A stretch of 64,000 nucleotides of DNA. Source: VRUE01 sp963697805 (lineage in GTDB: Bacteria > Actinomycetota > Thermoleophilia > Solirubrobacterales > 70-9). Below are positions 34,201 to 39,901 of the stretch, piece after piece (position 1 is the stretch's first letter; each line of letters starts with the position of its first letter). The position numbers and the translations under genes were made by a program. Location: positions 372,001 through 436,000 of the forward strand of contig CAVOPB010000002.1 in NCBI GenBank assembly GCA_963697805.1, given 5' to 3'. The notes under the pieces are model-generated. The model was not told the DNA's origin. It saw nothing but the letters and a program-made list of their open reading frames with translations, and ran no database searches.

Positions 34201-34741
34201 CGCGATCGACCACGAGGGCGCGGCGGCGGGGTTGTCCCTGCTGCTGTCGGGGCCCGGCGGCGACGGCCTCCCGGTCGCGGTCCGCCTGCCCAGGGCTCAC
34301 CTGGCACCCGGCGAGAAGTTGAGCGCGGCGCCGACCAACTGGCGGAAGCTGGGATCGGCGCCGATCCGGGTCACCTCGAAGCTCCACGGCCGTAGCTCGA
34401 CCCGGATGGTGACGGGGCACCGGCTCGGCCGGAGCTTCGCCACCGTCCGCGGGGCGAAGTTCGACTCGGCCGGCTCGCGGCTGACGCTGGCGCTGCGGTT
34501 GAAGCACCCGCCGAAGGGCGCCGCCGTCTCGCCCGCGGTCGATGTCGTTCGCGGCGGCAAGGTCGTCGCCAGATCGAAGCCCGCGCGGTTCACCGGCGCC
34601 GGGATGGCAAGGCCCACGCTGGTCCTGACCAAGCGCGTGGGCGGCGGCCGCCACACCCTCCGGATCCGTCTGCTCGAGACCAACGAAACAGGGCTCCTGC
34701 AGAGCTCGACCGTGGTCCGGAAGCGTCTCTCGACCCGCTAG
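31283..34741 (+). CDS. Large secreted protein with IPT/TIG domain and putative papain-like cysteine hydrolase core
   Basis: 1152 residues with a signal peptide (ALAALFLLLSASSALA). Residues 30-220 look beta-rich, followed by Ig-like regions to about 450. An IPT/TIG-like domain (GHIDSVTPAAGSTPQRGIPG) lies near 455-540. Residues about 555-800 contain GGICFGMAFAAAQMFD, later GGIEAHTVLAYDWE and VYVYNPNKP. A Cys before a helix, then His and an Asn/Asp in strands, is the order of a papain-like or C39-like catalytic triad. The C-terminal 300 residues are Gly/Ser-rich, then beta domains. The enzymatic call is inference; it might be an inactive or adhesive protein. It ends inside the fluoride-operon promoter. 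Confidence 0.65.
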   Translation: MSRSAIRMATGALAALFLLLSASSALAAPTTIDFESGAAPNEPVKAQYCCPGGVDKGPTFMNASTEAGFSAGSQPGVSGMSCGPPFLDASDQASSGTRAISLIGCATGEFTHSAGFFKLNWPTDSVEFQVGLPTETPSSCPNFICAEIWTTAFRADRSIITQQQTLLGPNTKFKSVPLLSGAGDIAYVAIERGTKETPTDSATGVMLAPLTPGSGYLVVDDLTYDPPSSPPESSFLLGASPTTARIAPGAKSPQIKIPVTWTANPNPSASPVSLELSAPLGVTGSFTPNPTNTGQSILVLEVEKLAEPGQYTVTVDGYVDKGEPSEKHSSVQIPLEITEPFSVNPLGDHLVSRCTPDEVGIRIATDPQLSDPIQVDAYLNPASTAKFVATSAGSVIDPHHVSATINQSGGEAKISVTVGMDLGAAAGKQGIVAVVAPNGYGSRSANGTVTVESGHIDSVTPAAGSTPQRGIPGTLMTVNGAGFCPGDKVAIGPTEDTANPESVATPGKTLTFRVPRAAIGGTLRILPLKGASFSGPTIPITSFRNTSAFSWKNDDYGMRLTGQMMDELYGEDETNINVLGWLIRKPEAGLLGEITNKHIPGGICFGMAFAAAQMFDSPAWVNEFPRTGNTVWGLDAPNTPSYGLLRFVTERFSLQFTDELIPVSLGQFLGQAIGAHDPSIDITEIRSLVGPGKPPLMLGMMHWSGGIEAHTVLAYDWEPGPDDTTIVYVYNPNKPYLATEAGDWGDHQTRELTKSQIIVRNTDSYWKFDELGWEGPDQHLILFRHDELPILNGKRPHMPNVFVAAGMFAFGSAGDSVTQVSDDSGHHLLDKGGPADPKRMPPGVAPLPSYTGAPAPLQMVATDPRKAGDLTATVRRGKGGGTMDLTLPGLQASLQGGAHSGQVDQVAVDEHTQEIGYSPGASGPFGGTLISAPGGAGKSSAAKASVSDRTVDFQTTSSSGGGDTVSFARGRAFAIDHEGAAAGLSLLLSGPGGDGLPVAVRLPRAHLAPGEKLSAAPTNWRKLGSAPIRVTSKLHGRSSTRMVTGHRLGRSFATVRGAKFDSAGSRLTLALRLKHPPKGAAVSPAVDVVRGGKVVARSKPARFTGAGMARPTLVLTKRVGGGRHTLRIRLLETNETGLLQSSTVVRKRLSTR

Positions 34742-34744
34742 CAT
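34739..34744 (+). promoter_or_regulatory. Putative -10 element TAGCAT of the fluoride operon
   Basis: TAGCAT begins with the TAG stop codon of the preceding gene. Transcription would start near 34751, just ahead of the aptamer at 34756. The same hexamer precedes the gene at 45286. Confidence 0.45.
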
Positions 34745-34750
34745 TCTGGG

Positions 34751-34841
34751 GGTCCGAGCGATGAGGCTCGCTCCTTCATAACCGCGGTTAACCGCTGATG
34801 GCCTCTATCCACGTCCGTCGACAGACTGGAGGCCATCAGGA
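34751..34841 (+). promoter_or_regulatory. Fluoride riboswitch (crcB motif)
   Basis: The aptamer spans 34756-34807. P1 is GAGCG/CGCTC around ATGAGG. A second stem GCGG-TTAA-CCGC (34784-34795) follows, then TGATGGCCTCTA. GAGGC (34763-34767) can form the crcB pseudoknot with GCCTC (34801-34805). This matches the known fluoride aptamer pattern, including the GATGAGGC and CTGATGGCCTCTA blocks. CTGATGGCCTC (34795-34805) is also perfectly complementary to GAGGCCATCAG (34829-34839), which overlaps the GGAGG ribosome binding site (34828-34832) of the first fluC gene. Fluoride binding would free that site, giving a translational ON switch. Confidence 0.93.
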
Positions 34842-35242
34842 TGCAGGGGGTCCGATTCACGCCGGGGCGCGTCGCCGCGATCTACGTCGGCGGTGTGCTC
34901 GGAGCGCTGGCCCGGGTCGGGCTGGCCGAGGCCGTCCAGCACGGGCCCGGCGAGTGGCCGTGGGCGACCTTTGCCGCCAACATGGCCGGCGCCCTGCTGC
35001 TCGGGTTCTTCCTCGCCCGGCTTCACGATCATCCCGAGGACAGCCTCACCCATCCCTTCCTGACGACCGGGATCTGCGGGACGTTCACCACCTTCTCGAC
35101 CCTCCAGCTCGAGCTGTTCGAAATGGTCGACGCGGATGAGCTTGCGCTGGCGGTCGGCTACGTCGCCGCCACCCTCGTCGCCGGCTACGCCTTCGTGCGG
35201 ATCGGCATCGCGCTCGAGCGCCGCCCGGAGGGCGCGCGGTGA
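34841..35242 (+). CDS. crcB: Fluoride ion channel FluC/CrcB, first subunit
   Basis: 133 residues with four hydrophobic segments. Signature elements are GALARVGLAEAV near the start, the pore asparagine in FAANMAGALLLG, and GICGTFTTFSTLQLE, the conserved TM3 break with the phenylalanine/threonine track. FluC channels export fluoride and assemble as dual-topology dimers. It is preceded by the fluoride riboswitch and overlaps the next fluC gene, so the pair may form a heterodimer with fixed opposite orientations. Confidence 0.95.
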   Translation: MQGVRFTPGRVAAIYVGGVLGALARVGLAEAVQHGPGEWPWATFAANMAGALLLGFFLARLHDHPEDSLTHPFLTTGICGTFTTFSTLQLELFEMVDADELALAVGYVAATLVAGYAFVRIGIALERRPEGAR

Positions 35243-35604
35243 GCCCTCTGGCCTGGGTCGCGGTCGGCGCGCTCGGCGGCGCCGCAGCCGTCGCCCGCTT
35301 CATGATCGACGCCGCCTTCGCCTCTCGGACCGATCACCCGTTTCCGCTGGGGATCCTCGCCGTCAACCTGATCGGCGCGTTTGCCCTCGGGATCGTCGCC
35401 GGCGCCACGCTCGAAGGCCAGGCGCTGGCGATCGTCGCCGGCGGCGGGATCGGGTCATTCACCACCTTCTCGACCTGGATCCTCGACTCGCATCGACTCG
35501 CCGAGGCGGGTCACACGCGGCTCGTCTGGCTCAACATCGGCCTCTCGACGGTCGTCGGCTTCGCCGCCGTCGTGCTCGGCCACTGGCTCGGCGCAACCCT
35601 CTGA
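35239..35604 (+). CDS. crcB: Fluoride ion channel FluC/CrcB, second subunit
   Basis: 121 residues and about four membrane segments. It has GAAAVARFMID, LAVNLIGAFALG and GGGIGSFTTFSTWILDS, matching the FluC signature Arg, Asn and FTTFST motifs. GTG 35239 overlaps the TGA of the first fluC gene by four bases, so it is co-translated under the same riboswitch. Two tandem divergent fluC genes usually indicate an antiparallel heterodimer in which each subunit has a fixed topology. Confidence 0.95.
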   Translation: MSPLAWVAVGALGGAAAVARFMIDAAFASRTDHPFPLGILAVNLIGAFALGIVAGATLEGQALAIVAGGGIGSFTTFSTWILDSHRLAEAGHTRLVWLNIGLSTVVGFAAVVLGHWLGATL

Positions 35605-35636
35605 GAGCCGGGGCCTGATTCGTCCGCCCCTGTCTT

Positions 35637-35642
35637 TACTTT
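35637..35642 (+). promoter_or_regulatory. Putative -10 element TACTTT, leaderless start
   Basis: TACTTT ends 9 bases before ATG 35652 in an AT-richer part of the 47-base gap. Confidence 0.38.
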
Positions 35643-35651
35643 GGATAAGCG

Positions 35652-36671
35652 ATGACTCAGCAGGCCTTTTCCGAGATTCCGGCACCCGAGCCCGACGAGT
35701 CGACGTCGCCGCAACGCGTGCCCTTGCGCGAGCTCGAGGACGGGCAGCGGGTCGAGGGGGCCTTCGCGGTCCGCGAGCGTGAGCTGCGGCGCAAGCGCAA
35801 CGGCGAGCCCTGGTTGCGCCTGACCGTTGCCGACTCCAGCGGCAGCGCCGAGGCCGTCTGCTGGGAGGACGCCGAGCAGCTCTACGCGCTCGCCGCCCCC
35901 GGCGCCGTCGTCCACCTCAGCGGCGCCTTCGAGGTCAGCGCCCGATGGGGGCCGAAGATCAAGCTCGCGGCGCTGCGCGAGGCGGCCGAGGGGGAGTATC
36001 GGGCCGAGGACCTCACCGTCGGCTCCGAGGTCCCGCTCGAGCGCCTCGAGAGCGACCTGGGCGAGCTGCTGGCGACCGTTCAGGAGCCCCAGCTCGGGAC
36101 CCTGCTCGACCGCTTCTTCGGCGAGCGCTCGGAGATCTGGTCCCGCTTCCGCGAGGCGCCGGCGGCGAAGGTCTACCACCAGGCCTATCGCCACGGCCTG
36201 CTCGAGCACACGGTCTCCGTCGCGAGCGCCGTCTCCGCCGCAGCCAACTTCTTCCCCGGGATCGATCGCGAGGTGGCGGTGGCCGGCGCGCTTCTGCACG
36301 ACATCGGCAAGATCGAGGCCTACAACGACGACCCGATGGCGATCGACCTGACCGACGCCGGCCGCCTCCAGGGGGAGATCCCGCTCGGCTACTACCTGGT
36401 CCGGCGCGAGATCGAGGAGATCCCCGGCTTCGACTCCTCACTTGCGCAGGCGGTCCTTCACATCATCCTCAGCCACCATGGCAGCCTCGAGCACGGCTCC
36501 CCGGTTGTCCCCGCGACCCGCGAGGCCGTCCTCGTCCACATGATCGACAACCTTGGTGGCCGCCTCGGCAGCTTCGACCGTCTCGAGCGCGAGCTCCCCG
36601 CCGGCGCCTCCTGGTCGAGCTTCGACCGCGCGCTCTCGGGCTCCGCCTACTTCGGCGCCCGCGCGGCCTAG
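35652..36671 (+). CDS. 3'-5' exoribonuclease YhaM-like protein (OB fold + HD domain)
   Basis: 339 residues. An acidic N-terminal tail leads to an OB-fold nucleic acid-binding domain (about residues 20-120, LRLTVADSSGSAEAVCWED). It is followed by an HD phosphohydrolase domain with metal ligands in HGLLEHTVSV, GALLHDIGKIE and IILSHHGSLEHGSP. This OB-HD order is that of YhaM/CBF1-type 3'-5' exoribonucleases acting in RNA turnover. It converges with a small membrane protein gene. Confidence 0.88.
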   Translation: MTQQAFSEIPAPEPDESTSPQRVPLRELEDGQRVEGAFAVRERELRRKRNGEPWLRLTVADSSGSAEAVCWEDAEQLYALAAPGAVVHLSGAFEVSARWGPKIKLAALREAAEGEYRAEDLTVGSEVPLERLESDLGELLATVQEPQLGTLLDRFFGERSEIWSRFREAPAAKVYHQAYRHGLLEHTVSVASAVSAAANFFPGIDREVAVAGALLHDIGKIEAYNDDPMAIDLTDAGRLQGEIPLGYYLVRREIEEIPGFDSSLAQAVLHIILSHHGSLEHGSPVVPATREAVLVHMIDNLGGRLGSFDRLERELPAGASWSSFDRALSGSAYFGARAA

Positions 36672-36681
36672 AGCGGCGCGG

Positions 36682-37029
36682 CTAGTACTTGAGGGTGCAG
36701 CGTTCGATCCGCTTCACGTTGGGCTGCGCCCTCTTGATGCAGCGGACAAGCTTCTGGGTATTCCCCGTCTGCTGGGAGACCCTGAACGAGTGGTTGACCT
36801 GACGCTGGATCTGGCGCTGAACGCGGCGGCTGGTGACGTCGATCGTCTTCGAGACTTCGTTGATCCCGGATTCCTTCAGGGCCTGGTTGACGGTGTCGAA
36901 GGCGTGGTCGGTCGTGCTGAGGACGGGCTTGATGATGAAGAACCCGACCGCGGCGATGACCCCGACCGCCACCACGAGCCGGATAATCCCGCTCGTTACG
37001 TTCCCGAAGAGGTTGCGCAGGAGTTCCAT
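36682..37029 (-). CDS. Small single-pass membrane protein of unknown function
   Basis: 115 residues. One membrane segment (IIRLVVAVGVIAAVGFFII) near residues 15-33 is followed by a long, basic, probably helical domain containing SRRVQRQIQRQVNHSFR. Two cysteines, in LVRCIKRAQ and IERCTLKY, could form a disulfide if the domain is outside. I do not recognise the family. It is divergent from the PafBC-like regulator with 29 bases between starts and overlapping -10 hexamers, so the two may be reciprocally expressed. Confidence 0.65.
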   Translation of the reverse strand: MELLRNLFGNVTSGIIRLVVAVGVIAAVGFFIIKPVLSTTDHAFDTVNQALKESGINEVSKTIDVTSRRVQRQIQRQVNHSFRVSQQTGNTQKLVRCIKRAQPNVKRIERCTLKY

Positions 37030-37041
37030 GGCGGCGCCCGC

Positions 37042-37051
37042 AGACTATCCT
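37042..37051. promoter_or_regulatory. Overlapping divergent -10 elements (small membrane protein / pafBC)
   Basis: TAGTCT on the minus strand (37047-37042) and TATCCT on the plus strand (37046-37051) share two bases. TATCCT ends 7 bases before GTG 37059; TAGTCT ends 12 bases before ATG 37029. Confidence 0.45.
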
Positions 37052-37058
37052 GCGACCC

Positions 37059-39110
37059 GTGGCCAAGGACACAGAGAAGCTGATTCGCCAGCTCTCGCTG
37101 ATCTCGTTCCTGATGGCCCAGGGGAGGCCGGTTTCGGCCCTCGAGATCAAGCGCGAGGTGGAGGGGTACAGCGACATGAACGACGACGCCTTCGCACGTC
37201 GCTTCTACGCCGACCGGGCGGAGCTCGAGAGCCTCGGGATCATCCTCGGGGTCGAGAAACCGGGCGAGGGGTTCTTCGAGGCCGAGCTCTACTCGTTGCC
37301 CCCTGAGAACTTCTACCTCGACCCGATCGAGTTCGACGGCGACGAGTTGGCATCGCTCAGCACCGCGCTCTCGCTCCTGACCGACGGCGGTTTTGCCTAC
37401 GCCGAGCCGCTCCGGCTGGCGCTCCAGCAGGTCGCCTGGGGCCACCCGAACCCGCTCAGCGAGGGCGAGCGGGCTCCGGTCGAGATGGCGATGACGGCCT
37501 CGGCCGGCGGTCGCGACCTCTCCCAGCGGCTGTCGAAGATCGAGACCGCGATCTCGCGCCGCAAGACGATCGAGTTCACCTACTACACGATGGAGCGCGA
37601 CGAGACCGAGAAGCGCAAGGTCGACCCCTTCCACCTGGTCTTTCGCGGCGGGCAGTTCTACCTGATCGGCCACTCGCACGAGCGCGACGCGGTGCGGGTC
37701 TTCCGCCTCTCCCGGATCCAGGGGAAGGTCGGGTACGCGTCGAAGGCCGAGCACGATTTCTCCCCGCCCGAGGACTTCGACCGCCGCGACTACGGTCAGC
37801 GGGCCGACTGGCAGCTCGGAGAGATCTCCGGCACCGCGACCATCTTCGTCCGCGACCGGATCGCCTGGCTGATCGAGCGTGATTTCGGCGCCTACGGGAA
37901 GCTCCGTGCGGCGAAGAAGTCCGACGGGGCACCCGGCAAAGGCCGGATCTTCGAGACCGACTACGCCTCGGCGCGAGAGCTGATCGCCTGGGTTCTGCGC
38001 TGGCGCCAGAACGCGGCGGTCCTCGGCCCGGACGAGCTGCGCGAGGAGGCCGAGAGCAGGCTCGGCCTGCTGCACGTGCGCCACGAGAACGGGTTCGAGC
38101 CGGCCAAGACGGTCGACCGCCCGCTGCGCGAGGCGCCCCGCCGCACCCGCCCCAACGGCCGCGGCGAGGCGGCGATCCGGCCTGAGCGGTTCGCTCGGCT
38201 CGTCACCCTCGCCGGGATGCTGATCGACTCGGCGAAGCGCGGCGTGCGGCTTCAGGTCGGAGACCTGCGCGACCGGCTCGAGCTGACCGAAGCCGAGCTG
38301 CAGGAGGACATCGACCTCCTCAACGTCGTCAACTTCGGCGGCGGCACCTACGTCCTCTATGCGGAAATCCAGGGCGATGAGATCGAGGTCGACTCCGAGC
38401 CCTATGGCGACAACTTCGCCCGCCCGGCGCGCCTGCTGCCGCTCGAGGCGAAGGCGCTGATCGCGGCGATCGATCTGTTCGGCGACCACCTGCCGCAGGG
38501 CGGCCTGCAGAGCGCGCGCAAGAAGATCGTCACCGCGCTCGGCCACGACCCCTCCGAGGAGGGCCTCGAGATCGCCGGGTCGAGCAGCGGCGACACCGAG
38601 GTCGCTCGCGTCGTCAACGAGGCGATCGCCGACCGCCGCCTGCTCGAGATCCAGTACTACAAGGAGAACGAGGACCAGTTCACGAAGCGCTCGGTCGAGC
38701 CCTACCGGCTCGAGAACGGTCGCGAGGGCTGGTACGTCGAGTGCTTCGACCTCAACAAGGATGGCGTCCGCCACTTCAAGCTCGACCGGATCAAGGAGGC
38801 CGTCGTTGCCGCCGAGTCCTTCGAGCCGCGCCCCGAGGTCGAGGAGCTGGCCGGGGTCGAGGGCTGGATGACCCACGGCGAGGTCCCGACCGCCCAGGTG
38901 GCGCGGGTCTGGGTCTCTCCCGACCGGGCGCGCTGGCTGCGCGAGGAGCGGACGGTCGTCGAGGAGCTGGCCGACGGCGCCGTCGTCGTCGAGCTTCCCT
39001 ACGCCGGGACCTCGTGGCTTGTGCGCGAGATCCTGCGCGGCGCCGGCGACCTGGTCGTGCTCGAGCCCGACGACGCCCGCGAGGCGATCGCCAAAGAGGT
39101 CGGCGGGTGA
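37059..39110 (+). CDS. pafBC: Fused PafB-PafC WYL-domain transcriptional regulator
   Basis: 683 residues arranged as two consecutive copies of a winged-helix plus WYL layout. The first has an HTH (LIRQLSLISFLMAQGRPVSA) and a WYL core with EFTYYTMERDE, KRKVDPFHLVFRGGQFYLIGH and RVFRLSRI. The second has RLVTLAGMLIDSAKRG, then LEIQYYKENEDQF, KRSVEPYRLENGREGWYVECF and HFKLDRI. In many actinobacteria PafB and PafC are separate adjacent genes forming a heterodimer that activates DNA-damage genes. Here they are one polypeptide. The GTG start is supported by TATCCT 7 bases upstream. A downstream hairpin at 39120-39156 may end its transcript. Confidence 0.88.
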   Translation: MAKDTEKLIRQLSLISFLMAQGRPVSALEIKREVEGYSDMNDDAFARRFYADRAELESLGIILGVEKPGEGFFEAELYSLPPENFYLDPIEFDGDELASLSTALSLLTDGGFAYAEPLRLALQQVAWGHPNPLSEGERAPVEMAMTASAGGRDLSQRLSKIETAISRRKTIEFTYYTMERDETEKRKVDPFHLVFRGGQFYLIGHSHERDAVRVFRLSRIQGKVGYASKAEHDFSPPEDFDRRDYGQRADWQLGEISGTATIFVRDRIAWLIERDFGAYGKLRAAKKSDGAPGKGRIFETDYASARELIAWVLRWRQNAAVLGPDELREEAESRLGLLHVRHENGFEPAKTVDRPLREAPRRTRPNGRGEAAIRPERFARLVTLAGMLIDSAKRGVRLQVGDLRDRLELTEAELQEDIDLLNVVNFGGGTYVLYAEIQGDEIEVDSEPYGDNFARPARLLPLEAKALIAAIDLFGDHLPQGGLQSARKKIVTALGHDPSEEGLEIAGSSSGDTEVARVVNEAIADRRLLEIQYYKENEDQFTKRSVEPYRLENGREGWYVECFDLNKDGVRHFKLDRIKEAVVAAESFEPRPEVEELAGVEGWMTHGEVPTAQVARVWVSPDRARWLREERTVVEELADGAVVVELPYAGTSWLVREILRGAGDLVVLEPDDAREAIAKEVGG

Positions 39111-39119
39111 GGGGTCGCA

Positions 39120-39156
39120 TCCTGCATTTGCCCCGCAATACGGGGTAAATGCAGGA
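39120..39156. terminator. Strong hairpin over the start codon of the MBL-fold gene
   Basis: TCCTGCATTTGCCCCG (39120-39135) pairs with CGGGGTAAATGCAGGA (39141-39156) across a CAATA loop; the single non-Watson-Crick position is a G-T (G-U in RNA). The right arm contains the ATG (39149-39151) of the next gene. It could be a terminator of pafBC or an RNA structure that hides the start codon. Confidence 0.6.
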
Positions 39157-39886
39157 CTCGTCGATTTCCGAGGCTCCCGGGCACCCCGAGATCGCCCGGA
39201 TCATCGCCCCCAACCCGGGGCCGATGACGGGGGAGGGGACCGACACCTATCTCCACGGGGCCGATCCCTGCACGCTGATCGACCCCGGACCCGACATCCC
39301 CGAGCACATCGACGCCGTCCGCGCGGCCGCCGAGGAGCGCGGTGGGATCGGGGCCGTGCTCCTCACCCACCGCCACGGCGACCACGCGGCCGGGGCTGAG
39401 CGGCTCGGGGTCGGGGCGATCCTGCCCGCCGACGGCGAGGAGCACGCCGGCCTCCGCGCTCTCGCGACCCCGGGCCACGCCGCCGAGCACGTCTGCTTCC
39501 TGACCGCGAACGGCGTCTGCTTCAGCGGCGACCTCGTTCTCGGCGAGGGCTCGACCTTCGTCCCACCCGACGGCGGCTCGCTAGCCGCCTACATGGAGTC
39601 CCTGCGCCTCGTCCAGGCCGAGGAGCCGAACCTGATCTGCCCCGGCCACGGTCCCTGGATCACCGATCCCACCGCCAAACTCGCCGAGTACGTCGAGCAC
39701 CGCCAGATGCGCGAGCGCCGCCTGCTCGCCGCGCTCGATCGCGGCGAGCGCTCCCGCGAGGCCCTCTTGGCGGAGGTCTGGGACGACGTCCCCGAGGAGC
39801 TCGTCCCGGCGGCGCGGCTGGTGATGGAGGCGCACCTGCAGAAGCTGGCAGCGGAGGGACGAGTCCCTGGCCAGCTGGCCAGTTGA
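39149..39886 (+). CDS. MBL-fold metallo-hydrolase (LACTB2/glyoxalase II-like)
   Basis: 245 residues. It begins with the family block IIAPNPGPMTGEGTDTYL and carries the metal-binding motif LLTHRHGDHAAGAERLG, then TPGHAAEHVC, SGDLVLGEG and CPGHGPWI. These provide the two-zinc site. A C-terminal helical region (HLQKLAAEGR) resembles the winged-helix tail of LACTB2-type nucleases and related hydrolases. A stop codon directly upstream in frame makes ATG 39149 the first possible start; it lies inside a strong hairpin. Confidence 0.87.
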   Translation: MQDSSISEAPGHPEIARIIAPNPGPMTGEGTDTYLHGADPCTLIDPGPDIPEHIDAVRAAAEERGGIGAVLLTHRHGDHAAGAERLGVGAILPADGEEHAGLRALATPGHAAEHVCFLTANGVCFSGDLVLGEGSTFVPPDGGSLAAYMESLRLVQAEEPNLICPGHGPWITDPTAKLAEYVEHRQMRERRLLAALDRGERSREALLAEVWDDVPEELVPAARLVMEAHLQKLAAEGRVPGQLAS

Positions 39887-39901
39887 TGAATACTTGAGGG
39901 G

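Noticed and set aside
29277..34741. STAND ATPase and large secreted protein as a two-gene defence system
   Set aside because: They have separate promoters, the second protein has a signal peptide, and no defence gene or mobile-element trace surrounds them.
31967..34744. 925-codon minus-strand open frame
   Set aside because: It is antisense to the secreted protein with signal peptide and domains, and shows no known motif.
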